64,000 bases of DNA from contig JAPEVC010000071.1 of the NCBI GenBank assembly GCA_027946555.1, forward strand, positions 62,001 through 126,000, in the 5' to 3' direction. A model generated the notes under the pieces. It did not search any database. It saw only the letters and a program-made list of their open reading frames with translations, and was not told the origin of the DNA. The number at the start of each line of letters is the position of its first letter. Within the stretch, counting starts at the first letter, position 1. The position numbers were made by a program, and so were the translations under genes. Shown piece by piece: positions 47,719 through 58,785 of the stretch. This DNA comes from Gnomoniopsis sp. IMI 355080. Lineage: Eukaryota > Ascomycota > Sordariomycetes > Diaporthales > Gnomoniaceae.

Positions 47719-49235
47719 TCAAGGATTCTGGTATTCAGGTTGCACCAAAGACCATCCATCCAACTTCCTGGTTCTCAAATTGCTGCAGTCAAAATCATTC
47801 AGGCACCTCAGGGTGATGTTGCGCCTATTCTGCACTCTCTTCCACCAAGCCTTGTGGTAGTCACTCAGAGCATCCACCTCATCATCTGTACAAGTTAGCC
47901 ACGCTTGTACCGAGCCAGAAAGAAAAGAAAGAAGAGATGAACTAATTGCATGGGCATTCGCCTTTGTCTGCCAACATTCTGGGGGGCAACGAGAGTAATG
48001 TACCTGTGAGAGGATTCGCCTCGTTAAAGAGATGGACACCGCAGAATTTGCAAAAGGCTTTTCGCAAAACAGCATTGTTGAAGGAGTAGTAGCAGAGGCT
48101 CTCGCTGCCATGAATATTACTTTGGCTTTTTGGTAAGTATATCCAGACATAAGCCCCACGTATACAGATGCTGCAGTTGCATTCGACGATTCTCTCCTCT
48201 TCGAGGTCGATATCCCATGTTTCGAGGGGCTTGGTCACTTTCACAGCCAAGGTTACGGCTCCACAGTGACAGCTGCCATGATCTTTCAAAAAGGAGAAAC
48301 CGTTAGTATCATAGCTGAGAAGACTCATACAGGAAGCAAATGCTTGAAGAGAAAGTATAGCAGAGGTGGGCAGGGCCTCGTACAAGTGTGACCGTCCTCA
48401 AGTTCTGGACTTGGCTCCGGGCCTTTGTAGAGACGGGAGCCGTGTACGAACCCGGCAGCGCCTTGCCATCCCAGCTATTGAGGTGTTACTAAGCCAAACC
48501 AACAAATATAAATTGACCGTCGTCTTTCTTGGGATGGAATCGGGACTCACGGCTTGGATTTGAGATTCCGTATGTCTATATTCTGCACAGCGCGAATCTG
48601 TCATGTGCAGGCATGTCAGCGGAATAACTACTACACACCGTTTATCTCACTCAGCCCATGGCCTTTTTACTCGGAGTGAAACCTACATTGAAACCAAATC
48701 GCTTGTCCTCGGAAACCTGAGTGAGCTCGGATAGCAAAGGCGTTCCACAAGTTGGGCAGAACTGAAAGACAACAACGCCCAATAGTGTCAGCAGAAGACT
48801 TAGATGAGCCGCACAGCTGCCCGAGTGACATCGAGTCAAGTCATGTAGATCGGAACTCCACAGACCAGATGCTGAAAATGTCCATCTTTGAAGGTGTAGC
48901 GAGCCAGCTCATTGGCGTTGCCCTTGACAAACTCCGGCGATCCTGGAAATACCCAGCTGTATCCCTAGGTAACCGGTGTCAGGACATCAAAGAAGAAGCT
49001 GATGATGCGAGAATGGTTGGCAGGCAACTACTAACCTTTTTGTGACAAATGCTGCAATTGCACTCGGTGTACTCGTTGATCTCGGGCAACTTGACAACTG
49101 CTCGCAAATGTCATTACTACTAAAGTGTTCGAGGTCACTGTCTCCACAGATCCAGGAGTAGAGTGAGTACGGACCGTATACGAAAGCGGCACAATGACAA
49201 TTGCCACGGTAGGTTTTGATATTTTCTTCCGACAT
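47719..49235 (-). CDS. Two-domain GFA / CENP-V protein, 8 exons, with an apparent 2-nt frameshift between the domains
   Basis: Exons (minus): 49175-49235, 49036-49097, 48866-48964, 48687-48761, 48551-48582, 48384-48474, 48004-48282, 47719-47885. Domain 1: RGNCHCAAFVYVVKLPEI, TECNCSICHKKGYSWVFP, FCPTCGTPLL. Domain 2: HGSCHCGAVTLAVK, VECNCSICIRGAYVWIY, KAFCKFCGVHLF, then NITLRCLNDFD and a YQNP end, as in fungal tandem-GFA proteins. Several introns have good branch sites; the one before exon 7 has TACTAAC. Exon 6 starts in the frame of KPWDGKALPGSYTAP but must end in the frame of LYKGPEPSPELEDGHTYHG to enter exon 7. The two frames differ by two bases near 48433-48434. Uninterrupted, the protein would be 287 residues. 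As written it would stop soon after domain 1. A pseudogene, an assembly error, or two separate one-domain genes remain possible. Confidence 0.72.
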
Positions 49236-50209
49236 GGTATGCTCCGGTGCCCCCAACTTGCAGGAAACGATTCAGAAATTCAAGATTCCCCAGGTCTCAT
49301 AACTTGGCCAGAGTCAAAACTGTAGATGTGGTGCAGTGCGACGGAATTGTACAGCGTGGTAAGAAGCGGGGTTTCCAGGCATAATGTCGCACAAAAGATG
49401 GTCCGCAAATGTCGGTCCGGACACTGTCAGACTACCGAATACCTTACACCGGCATTCTGACCTACATGATCATGCCGAAGAGATAAGACCAGAACCGTCT
49501 GTATCTATCCATGCGCCCTATTGAAAGGCTCAAGCTGATCTTTCACTTGGTATAAGTAGCCTGGACTTAGTAGCAGGACCTCCAGGGCAAGCGTGATTGC
49601 TATGTTCTAGAGGAGTATGGGAAGGGAGCCGTCACGACCACGATCAAAACCCTCCAGGTTAGCCACGAGACAAAGCCATGCATCCGGCTGCGAACCGTGT
49701 CAGTAGTGACAATCTAGAAAGTCTGCTGTAGACTCAAATAGGCCCTGTTCAGGGGTGTCCACTGCATGTAGGTAAAGTAGACAATGAAAGACGCCTCTGC
49801 AAACTGCTAGCGATTCGTACTGACACGATACTCATTCGCAACCCCATGTGCCTCTCCATTATCCGGGAGTAGCTTCTGCTATTAGGCTCCATCCCGTAAT
49901 ACATGCTGCGTCCATCATAGCTGCTTACCGCCGGTCTCTCTTCAATAGCATAATTCGATGAGACTGGCTGTGCTGTCCATGCGGAATCAAAGAGAGTTTG
50001 CAACGCTTGGGCGTCAACCGCGATCAGGTCAGCCCTTAAGCAGCGAAATGCCACAGATCGTGACGCCCTTGAAGCAGACCCATACGAATCCCACAACACC
50101 GTTGACGCTCTTAAACAAGTTCGAGTTCGGCCTTTCGTTTTTTATTGTAGCCTCCGACACCCATACGTCATATGTATGCCCACCACCAAGGCCGGCCATG
50201 TTGCCTCAA
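49236..50209. other. Intergenic stretch, 974 bp
   Basis: Upstream of the two-domain GFA gene and downstream of the WG-repeat gene. A minus-strand 116-codon frame (49749-50099) has no recognisable features. I see no gene. Confidence 0.45.
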
Positions 50210-52989
50210 CTACCAGTTCATGGCTTTTCCGCCTGTGTTTTGGGCTGCGTCTGGATTTCGCCAATCAGGAGGGTTTGAAGGACCTGTCGCTTGGTCAGAG
50301 GGTTTGTTAGTCCAGTCGCTTGGTCCGCTGTTCGAATGGAAGAAGAAGTCGCCAGCCGGAAGATCCGCGCCGCCCTGTTGAGACCCTCTGAATGCCCCAA
50401 ACGGTGGATTCGCCGGGTACAGGCCCTGCCAGCCAGCTTTACTACCACGACGAGAACCAGGTCCGCCGTCATTGAAGCCGACAGGAGGCCCTGAGCCCAG
50501 CGGCCAGTCAAATGCGCCCTTGAAGCTTTCTTTGGGGTCAGAATGGTGATACTCACTGCCTTTGCCATTGGTGTGATGGCCACTGTTTCCCCAAGCTACA
50601 TCGTTTCCGCCTGCGTTGCTACCAGGCCGGGAGTTGTGAGTGGAACGTGGGAATGAGCCTGGTGGACCACCCCAGGTATTATTTGGGTCATTGCTGAACT
50701 GCTGCGGCGAACCATTCTTGTTGCTTGTCGCACCCCAGCCTTCACCAGCATTTCCAGAGTTACCCCAATTACCCCCGGCGGCAGAGACTGCCTTGTTGCC
50801 ATTATTACCCCAGTCGCCGCCTCCGCCGTTTCCTGAGGAGCCGTTAGCAGCGGAGGGGGGTCTGGAGTTGGGAGGAGCTTGAGGCGCATTAGATGACGGT
50901 TTCTGCTCACTATTATTGTCTCCAGTTGCGCCCCAAGTCGTCTCATTATTCTTATTCCCTTCCCAGCCACCAGAGGTCTGATTGTCGTTCGCACCCCAGG
51001 TCGACTCATTGTTGTTATTTCCTCCCCAACCACCAGAGTTCTGGTTGTCGTTCGCACCCCAAGTATTGTCGCCTCCACCTTATTTTCCGTCAGTAGACTT
51101 GTCAGGAGAATTTGGGGTAGCACAATGAGCAGGAATTATCTGGACACCAGACTTGGCCGGGCTCCTGGAAGAAGGGATTTGAAAACAAGCAACAGACAGT
51201 TATCGTTACTCACCGTTCCAGTCTTTGTTGCTACCATGCTTCTGACTTCCACCTTTCTTGCTCGCTGTTGAAAACGTCAGCTACTCCCTCGGCCTTGTGC
51301 TACGCAAGAGAACTTACTGCGTTTAAATGTCATTCCTGGTTCATTGGTGTCTCCCCATCCTCCAAAGTCGTGAGGTGATGTACAACCGTCCTTCTTCGAT
51401 CCTTTCTTCGACCAAGAATCCACTGCCCCCCAAGTAGCATCTCCACCAGCCCCTCCTCCCCAGCCTCCAGACTCGTTTTGGTCTTGGGAGGGGTCAGCTG
51501 GAGCATTTGAGTTAGCATCTGGCGTCAGGGACTTACTCTTCTTGCTGTCCTCATTACCCCAGCCCGGCATTGCGCCCCATGTCGCATCGCCCTTCTTGGA
51601 TCCTTTGTCTGACCCCGTCTTTTGCCAGGTGTCCTCAGCTTTCGGAGGACTCCATCCAGGATTCCTCTTCTTGGATCCCTTGTCCGAGCCGCTCTTCTGC
51701 CAGTCGGTTTGCTGAACCATCTCTTTTTGCATTTCTTTGAAGTAAGGCGGAACCGAAGGGGGAGGCAGTCCTGATAAACCAAATCCTTGGCCGGCATATT
51801 TCTTCATAGCCTCCTCATTGTCTGGCATCTGAGAAAACATTGCAGGATTTGGGACAAAAGATGGTCCTGGGCCGGGAGCGCCGGGAGCGATCCATGGAGT
51901 GTAGGGGTTCTGCATAGCACCAACAGGGAAAGCAGACGGTGTGGGAGGTACCATAGCCTTGCTTGAGTCGTAATTTGCGTATAGCTTGCCGTTGGGATTG
52001 GCGTATTTTGGACCGTGGTACACTCGCGTGATGCCCTTCCCGTTGTCATAGAAGGCATTGGGTCGTGGGTCATATGGAGTCTCAAAGGCATGCTCAATCT
52101 GCATAACTCTGGCTTCGGGTCTCATGATCAGATTCGGTTGCATTTCTTTTGGGTACTCTGGTAGTCTGAACAATTCCTTATTGACGGGTCTCTTTGGTGG
52201 CTCGGCCGCGGGCGAAGATCTCGCTTCCTTTGGAGAGGTCTTCTGTTTCTGCTTCTGCTTCTTGTTCTTTTTTCCCTTGGGAGACGACTTCTGTTCATCT
52301 TCTGTTGTATTGGCGTCCGTCGTATCACCGTCAATTTCACTCGTTTCGTTTGATTTGTCTTTCTTTCCCTTCTGCTGACCTTTATTCTTTCCCTTGGATT
52401 GATGCTCTGCAGCCCTCTCGGCTGCTTTGGTCTTGGCTTCAAACTTGATGACGGCCTTGAGGATCTTCCGGCCTTTGACACATTCGTCACATTTGCAAGT
52501 CGGGTGAGGAAGGGCGTCCTTAGCAGCCGAAGAGTCGTCGGAGTCAATCTTCTCACAGAAGGCCGCCTTTGCCTTCTTCGACTTGCCCCTCCTGCGGCGA
52601 ACAGGCGCATCTTCTTCGGACGTGTCAATATTGGAGGAGGAGTCGGTAAAAGTTGCACACTCATCATCAGAGGTGTCTACCAAGGTTGTGTCGGATGAAC
52701 TAGAGCTCGACGCCTTTTTGAGGGCAGACTTGAGAGGCTTGCGATCGCCATCAAACCGCACTTTTCTGCCGGATGCTCCAGCAGCCGGATGCTTGGCGGC
52801 GCCAGCGCGTCGACGACGTCCAGGGTAGGTGACGGAGAGAATGTCATCGCCAGAAGCCTCATCCTCAGACAACTCAACCTTCAAGATGGGCTTCTGGCCC
52901 TCTTCGGGTGCAAGTTGCTTAGGTCTGAAGTTTTGGCCAACGACCCATTCCGCTAAGGAGTTGGGCGGCCAGTCCCCGCCACGGCCCAT
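50210..52989 (-). CDS. WG/GW-repeat low-complexity protein with RVxF-like motif, 3 exons
   Basis: Predicted 863-residue, mostly disordered protein. Exons: 51318-52989, 51214-51264, 50210-51078; introns of 53 and 135 nt, junctions giving FKRTSKKGGSQKHGSNKDWN and WNGGGDNTWGANDNQ. The start at 52989 (MGRGGDWPPN) is preferred to an in-frame ATG at 53085. Features in order: KVRF at 76-79 (PP1-docking RVxF type), Ser/Asp/Glu clusters, a Cys motif HPTCKCDECVKGRK (Cys165, 167, 170), a Lys-rich segment, a folded-looking Pro/Tyr region, two QKxGSDKGSKK repeats, and from residue 580 three tandem 21-residue units TWGANDNQxSGGWxGNxNNE, followed by more WG/GW dipeptides to the final MNW. More than fifteen WG or GW pairs are present in all. 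Similar Gly/Trp proteins exist in other filamentous fungi, with no function I know. Confidence 0.8.
50939..51064 (-). repeat. Tandem 63-bp coding repeat (two full units plus a partial)
   Basis: Units at 51002-51064 and 50939-51001, with a degenerate third start at about 50938, encode TWGANDNQ(N/T)SGGW(G/E)GN. The units differ at a few bases, so this is an old or diverging duplication within the last exon of the WG-repeat gene. Confidence 0.8.
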
Positions 52990-53751
52990 TGTCTCGAGAC
53001 GAGTGGAAAGTGACCAGGATCTGTTGGTGTATGGTTGACCGGGGGCAGTCAGCGAACTTGGATTGAAGCGATGAAAGAGATGCAATGGATGTGTTGATTG
53101 AGAATGGTGGTTTCGAACTAGGTGGCCTCAAATGTAGGATTCAGAGATCATCCAAAGTGAAGGGTATTTCTGCTTCAATGGCAGTGTGGAAGTCAATGTT
53201 GGAAGGTTTGTGCAAGTTTGTGAGGAAAACACCCAAGCTGGGAGAAGCCGAGGGAAGTAGCAGCCGGGATGGTAACTTTCCAATCTGCTCCAAGCCCCAA
53301 GCAGGCAACCACGTCTCTTTTGTACAGTTGTAGTCCACTGTGCCTAGTGAGCGACTTATTGCCGAGTTGGTAGAGGATAACTGATGGTTGCGACCATACC
53401 ATTGAATTCGTTCTCCTCACAGAGCTGTTCACACCAGCGTACTCCCTCTGCACAGCAGCATTGCGCTTCTTGGAGACGTGTTATAGACAACCAACGCTAA
53501 GATTCGAGCGGATTATCTGCCGCAAAGATCTGGATGCTCGAAAATCAGCGCTGAATCAGTCTGTGGCCCTGAAGTTGGGTCTCTTCTCGAGTTTCGTTGC
53601 TCACCTCATCATTTGACTAATGAAACCCAACACAGACATTAAGTTGGTAAGTCTCGGTCTGATAGCACTGTGCCAATATTGCCATTTCATTGCGCGTATT
53701 TCGTCAAAGAGTAGCTCATAGCCAAGTGTGTTAACCCCACCCGTCCGGGCT
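52990..53751. other. Intergenic stretch, 762 bp
   Basis: Promoter and leader of the WG-repeat gene plus the 3' end of the dephospho-CoA kinase gene. No gene is seen. Confidence 0.5.
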
Positions 53752-54576
53752 CTACAGTCGCGCCCTCTCCCTCGTTTCATCCTCTTCCCACCTCTTCGCA
53801 CCTCTCCAGTTGACCAGCAACGACCAAGTCCCCGCAGCCACAGCCAGTGGCGGACAAACCCACAGCGCTGTGCTCCACCACCATGGGCTCCCCCTTCTGA
53901 TCTCAGTCATCACCCTCGCCACCTCCCGCTCCAAGTCTTCCTTCTCCCCATCGTTCCACACCACCGATCCTCTGCCCTTTCCCCGCGCCTCACAACGCCT
54001 CACCTTTATCCTGACATCCATCTGGCTCCTAACACGATTCTCCGCCTCCTCGGCACTCAAATGCGGATCCCTCGACCGCAATCTCTGCATTTGAATCTCT
54101 GGGTCCTTCACCCCGACAACCATCACCACCCCACACAGCCGATCCGTGCCCACCTCAAACAGTAGCGGCACATCCCACACCACAGCCCACTTCCCCGTCA
54201 CATACGCCCACGCCAGCGCCTTGTATGCTTCGCGTCGCACAGCCGGGTGCACAATCGCATTGAGCCGCGCGCGGTCCTTCTTCACCTCGGCGCTGTCTCC
54301 AAACACCCGCCGGCCGAGAGCGGGGCGGTTGAGCGGCCGACCTTTGCCGGTGGGTCCTTGCTCGGGCATGTCGTATCCGGGCTCGATAAGAAGATCAGGA
54401 GTTGTAGGGCCAAAGTAGGACACAATGGCGCGGTAGCCTGGCGTGCCGGGCTCGACCACGCGGCGCGCGAGGAGGTCTGCGTCGATGATGGGTAGGTTGT
54501 ACGGTGGGGCAGCGAGAATTGACGAGACGGTGGTTTTGCCGGTGGCAAGGCCACCAGTTAGGCCTAGTATGAGCAT
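53752..54576 (-). CDS. CAB5: Dephospho-CoA kinase (CoaE/Cab5) with hydrophobic C-terminal tail
   Basis: Single-exon 274-residue enzyme for the last step of coenzyme A synthesis (ATP-dependent 3'-phosphorylation of dephospho-CoA). P-loop GLTGGLATGKTT (residues 5-16), the DxD in IDADLLARRVV (Asp32, Asp34), the lid/CoA-binding stretch NAIVHPAVRREAYKALAW, and DVPLLFEVG followed by QMQRLRSRD, all canonical. The region after about residue 190 adds a basic segment and a hydrophobic stretch (TALWVCPPLAVAAGTWSLL) ending in a charged tail, compatible with a membrane anchor; yeast and animal enzymes are associated with mitochondria. The ATG at 54576 starts directly at the P-loop strand, as usual. Confidence 0.93.
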   Translation of the reverse strand: MLILGLTGGLATGKTTVSSILAAPPYNLPIIDADLLARRVVEPGTPGYRAIVSYFGPTTPDLLIEPGYDMPEQGPTGKGRPLNRPALGRRVFGDSAEVKKDRARLNAIVHPAVRREAYKALAWAYVTGKWAVVWDVPLLFEVGTDRLCGVVMVVGVKDPEIQMQRLRSRDPHLSAEEAENRVRSQMDVRIKVRRCEARGKGRGSVVWNDGEKEDLEREVARVMTEIRRGSPWWWSTALWVCPPLAVAAGTWSLLVNWRGAKRWEEDETRERARL

Positions 54577-55209
54577 TGTGACATGAATTTCTGTTCTGAG
54601 CTGGAGACGTTATATTTATCGGCGGAATAAACTAGATATAGCTTTGAACAAACGTTCGTCTTTTAGTGATGGCTTCGAGTGACGTTCAGCCGAGGCTGTA
54701 AGCGCGTGACATCGACGGAACTTACCGCGCTCTAGCAGGGGTACTCCACGCGGTAGACGCGCTTATAGCTGGGATAGCTCCTCGTTAAAATGGCACGTCT
54801 TGAGCCTCTTTCAACCTCGCTTCGAGGTTACGCAAGTCTCGGGATGTACTTTTTTCAATGCTTCAATCCCGACGTCTATCCCTGTCTTCTTCATTTGCCG
54901 TTCACCTTTTCTCGGAGTGTCGAACAGAACACTTTACTCGTTATTTCCGCGCGATCAAGTGATCTTGCGGATGGTTGCACTCTGATTGATGAGATTCCTC
55001 GCGACCGACTTCCATTTCCTCGGACGGTTATCAATTTCAGTGTCCTCAGTCCTTGCCAGTCAAACCGTATCGCTACTATGTGAAAAGCATTCCCTTGTGC
55101 CAATTGTGTCAAGAATCCCTTGGCCTCCAGCAACACGGGAATCGCACTAGGAATTTTCCATTCCACAAGTTATGCCCATCTGCGATCTCGTATTTCCCCC
55201 TTGCAGTCC
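54577..55209. other. Intergenic stretch, 633 bp
   Basis: Promoter of the dephospho-CoA kinase gene and 3' end of the next minus-strand gene. Plus-strand frames here lack protein features. No gene is seen. Confidence 0.5.
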
Positions 55210-56642
55210 TTAGTCGGCCAAGCGCACAGCATAGAAAACACCCTCGTCGGTACAGTACCAGCGGGCTGCTTGGCCGAAAGAATCAATCGTAATGCGGGGC
55301 ATCTGACAGTATTCGCCATCGAGCTGGCGGACCCAGTACATGCGGGAGGGGCTGTCGTCGGCTGGCTTGAAATCCTGTGGCTCGTTGAGCTCGGGGTTCG
55401 TCATGCCGGCTGCGGGATCAAAGTGGAAGGGGGCCGCCATGTTGTTCATCGCAGGGAAGGCACCCGGCATCATAGGTGCAGGGCCGCCGTTCACAAGCAC
55501 GGGCTGTCCAGGGGGAACGCCACCGCCCGCACCGCCAGCCATCGGCATCATCATGGGCTGGCCAGAAGACATATTTCCGCCGCCCATGAACATCGGCTGA
55601 CCGGGGTAGGGCTGGTGGTTGATGACGGGCATCGGCATCATGGGGTTGGTGGTGATACCGGCTTGGAGAGGACCTGCGGCACCCTGGGGAATCTGTCAGA
55701 TGAAAGTCAGCAAAACATTCAACAAGTTGCGTTTGCCTGGTGCCATTTATGCCAATTTCGGGGAAAGGTGAGTGCCATCTCACAGCAATCTCGCGTGGAG
55801 TGACGCTTCCGTCTGGTCCCATATATCCCAAAGTGGTGTACATCGCTGGCGCACTCGCTATTACAACTGGGCACATCGCAACGTTGGGTGCTTGGAGAGA
55901 TGGTGACTATACAGCTGCGATCAATGGCTGCCGTGCGAGTGTGAAAGGTTGAGAAGTCGTGGAAGAAAGGTGCTCAAAACAGTGCAGAAGGGTGACATAC
56001 GATGCCAGGCGCGATCATGTAGGCATAGGTCCCAGGATGACCGTCGGCGCGGGGAATGTAGTGATGGTATATGGGGCCGAGGGAAGTGTCTGGAGTCTGC
56101 GGCTGAAAGTTGAGGCCATTGTTGGGAGGGCCCGCGTTCTGGTAGGGTCCAAGTTGCTCTGGCATCTTGAAATAGATTGTTGTCGGCTGTCCTGGGAGAT
56201 TGACTGCGTTGTATTGGGGCGTGTGCGTGGAAAAGCTGCTGGGATTTGTGGTGGTGTGGTGGACGAAGATATGGTTGACGCCGGCGGAGCCAAAACTGCC
56301 AGCAGGGTTGTTGTAGACCTGAGTGCCAAGTGGGGCGGCAGGAGGAGGGGCGGCCACAGGCAACGCCTTGTCACACTTGCTGTTTTGGGCGGGCTTCTTA
56401 GCCTCCCTCTGGGAAGAGTGACGTTTGGAATAGTGAGGGGTCGAAGGCCTGCGAGTCTGGTCGAAGCTGTGGCCTCTCTCGAAGAGATCCTCTTCGGATT
56501 GAGTGCGGACAAAGGCATGTCTACTCTTTCCAGGCTTCTGGCTGGACTTCCTCTTCCAGTGAGGAGGATCCATCTCGGACGGCTCAGAGTTGCTGCCTTC
56601 GGTATCCGCAAAGTAGGACGGGGAAACGGGCCTCCCGGCCAT
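55210..56642 (-). CDS. Conserved Pezizomycotina protein, disordered with C-terminal WVRQLDG module, 3 exons
   Basis: Predicted 415-residue protein of unknown function. Exons are 56001-56642, 55784-55906 and 55210-55692; introns of 94 and 91 nt, both phase 0, with junctions MIAPGISPSLQAPN and VTPREIAIPQGAAGPLQ. Residues 1-120 are charged and Ser/Pro-rich (DPPHWKRKSSQKPGKS), the middle is Pro/Gly/Asn/Met-rich, and the last 45 residues form a compact conserved-looking module MYWVRQLDGEYCQMPRITID...ARWYCTDEGVFYAVRL, a pattern I associate with uncharacterised fungal proteins. The start MAGRPVSPSYF at 56642 is the first good ATG; splicing to the exon-like frame at 57097-57231 is an alternative. Confidence 0.7.
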
Positions 56643-58115
56643 GAGGGAGAAGACAGAAGTATGTTGAAGGAAAGAAGATCCACGGAGGTAGGTAGACTCA
56701 ATGTAGCATGGATAGCAGCAGCTTATGAAGATGATAGAGGGGTAGCACAAGCTAGATTTAGGCATCAAAGGTGTCTGGCTGGATGGGGACGGCGTTCAGA
56801 AGGGTGTGCAAACAATCAATAGAAGCCTGGTTTCCACCTCAGACTGCAGCCGGAACTGACCAGAATGGCATGATCACTGTTCGTCAAATGACGATGACAC
56901 CAGTTCCACTGGAAACTGGTGTTGTCGGCCACTGCAGTCACCGACGATGGCTTCATTCACATGACCAAGGTCTATCACTGAAAGGGCAGACAGAGGCTGC
57001 CGAAGGCTGACATCATCACCTGGTTCAGGGTACATGGCCTCACACTGGCACACTTAGAAAGCAAGAAAGATCAAAGAAACAAGTGGCCCTACTTACAGTT
57101 GGCGCTTGAACTTGTTGAAGATCCCACGACTCTCCATTCCACTGATATCGGTACGCCGGTTGCGTGGGCACCTTTCTAACCTTCGGCGCGGACTCGTACT
57201 CGATGTCTTCGACAGGGTAGCACCAGCACATCTTGATGATTGTAGTTCGCTAATGATGTGGAAAGTATCGCGGCTTGAGCTGTCTTTGGTCTTGGTGTGT
57301 TCTAGTGACGCGACTGAATGGTCCAGCACGGACGAATGATGGATGAAGAGGATTTTGGCACAAAGGTCGCGGGCTCGTTCGATTTAGCTGAGGGTCGAGG
57401 GATGAATACGCTATCGAGTTGATTGTCAAATTGATGGAATGGTGCAGTCCATGCGGAAATGAAGCAAAGGTGTGGGCTTTTCGAACGGCAACTGTTTGTT
57501 TGTGTAGAATTGGACGTTGGACAGACTTCGGGGCTGTGGAGGGTGGCACCGAGACTTCACTCCATCAAGATCTCCGGCGTGAAGCGAAATCTCCTGTTTC
57601 TCAACCTACTGCGCTCAAATAATAGACGATTACTCTGTAAATACTGAGAATCAAACACCGAGGAACCAAATGACCTTTCGTCCGTACAAGTAGTGTCGAA
57701 CCATTTTAAATTTGACATTCCGCACGGCCTGTACTCACGACCTAGTCAACATAGAAGTTGTTTGCCATACACCGATGATGTTCTTTATAATTACCTCACC
57801 TTCCACTTTCCAGCGCCCAATCATTTCACCCCCTATATTCTATCTGACCCCTTGTGTCTTGTTCTCGATTGCCGGAAGGAAGTGTATTCGATGATGCGAG
57901 CCTTGGAACAAGCCGTTTGGCCAACTGCTGGAAATGGTAGGACAAACGCACAGTTATCATTGACTGGCAGATAACAGGCTATCATCACTGACATGGATAG
58001 AAGTCATAACCCATTCCGGTATTCTGGCACGTCGACATCAGCAACGAGTATCCCTAAAGCCTTTCATGGCTTCAGTTCAATCTCGCTCCCGAACGCCTAG
58101 GGCAGCATTTTCCAC
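56643..58115. other. 1.5 kb mainly non-coding stretch
   Basis: Upstream of the previous gene and downstream of the 202-residue gene. It includes an exon-like frame at 57097-57231 (separate entry) and a GGTAGGTAGAC motif near 56686-56696. Nothing else is supportable. Confidence 0.45.
57097..57231 (-). other. Exon-like ORF starting MCWCYPVEDIEY, ending at a consensus donor
   Basis: 45 codons from an ATG at 57231 with protein-like composition (KVRKVPTQPAYRYQWNGESW), ending exactly at a consensus GTAAGT donor in phase 0. I could not find its partner with confidence. An AG in phase 0 near 56706 would link it to the 415-residue protein by a 391-nt intron, unusually long here. It may otherwise be the first exon of a separate small gene. 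Confidence 0.35.
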
Positions 58116-58785
58116 TCAAGATATGCTCGCGACGCCGTCTTCATGATCACTTGCCGTGGCAGTATTGGTCTGGACCTCAAATCTTTGTCTACTCTCCAAA
58201 TCACAGCAAGCCTCCTCAAACTCGTGTTGGCACTTGCGGTCCTCTTCCATCTCGAGGTGCTTTAGCGTGACGGTGATCGCGCGGAAATTCGATTCGGCCA
58301 CCTGACAAAACCCAATTTGTTAGTCGTAGGAAAGATAGGAAAAGTATACTATGTACACTCACCCGCATGAGACATCCCTCGCCGAGTTTCTTCGATCTCG
58401 CTAGCGCCATGAATGCGTTGAAATCTTTCTCTCCAGTGATGGGTCTGCCACCAGAGTCACCATTGCGATCTTTGCCGTACCACATCCACTCTGCCAAATT
58501 GTCGTAGTCGGTATGCTTGTGCTGCTCAATCAACATTGCAAGCTTAGCGATGGCGGCTTTGTCAGCGGACAGGAACTCAAGGCGCTTGGCCCAGCTGGCG
58601 TAGTCGGACTCGTCGTGAATGCGCAAGAGAGGATGGAACGTGTCGATCTGAAGACGTTTTTGGAAACCCTCGAAGTCGACGTTATAGGGCATGGTGTGGT
58701 CGTAGAGGAGCGCATTGCCTAGACCGTCGACGATGACGACGCGACAGGGGAACATCTTGTCAGAACTTGAGGATTGCTTGACCAT
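58116..58785 (-). CDS. Protein of unknown function, 202 residues, 2 exons
   Basis: Exon 1 is 58363-58785 and exon 2 is 58116-58301; the 61-nt intron (GTGAGT...TGTCAG, branch CTAAC) is phase 0 and joins EGCLMR to VAESNFRAITVTLKH. The protein looks globular and charged, with PYNVDFEGFQKRLQIDTFHP and a Trp-containing segment DYDNLAEWMWYGKDRNG, then an acidic C-terminal helix. No signal peptide or membrane segment. I do not recognise a family. The splice agreement and composition make it a convincing gene. Confidence 0.75.

Noticed and set aside
48651..48839. Separate small gene ending SKKAMG
   Set aside because: This is readthrough past a GTAGGT donor of the two-domain GFA gene; splicing continues into the linker sequence expected for the family.
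49749..50099. 116-codon minus-strand frame
   Set aside because: No features, no splice partners, and it lies in the promoter area of the GFA gene.
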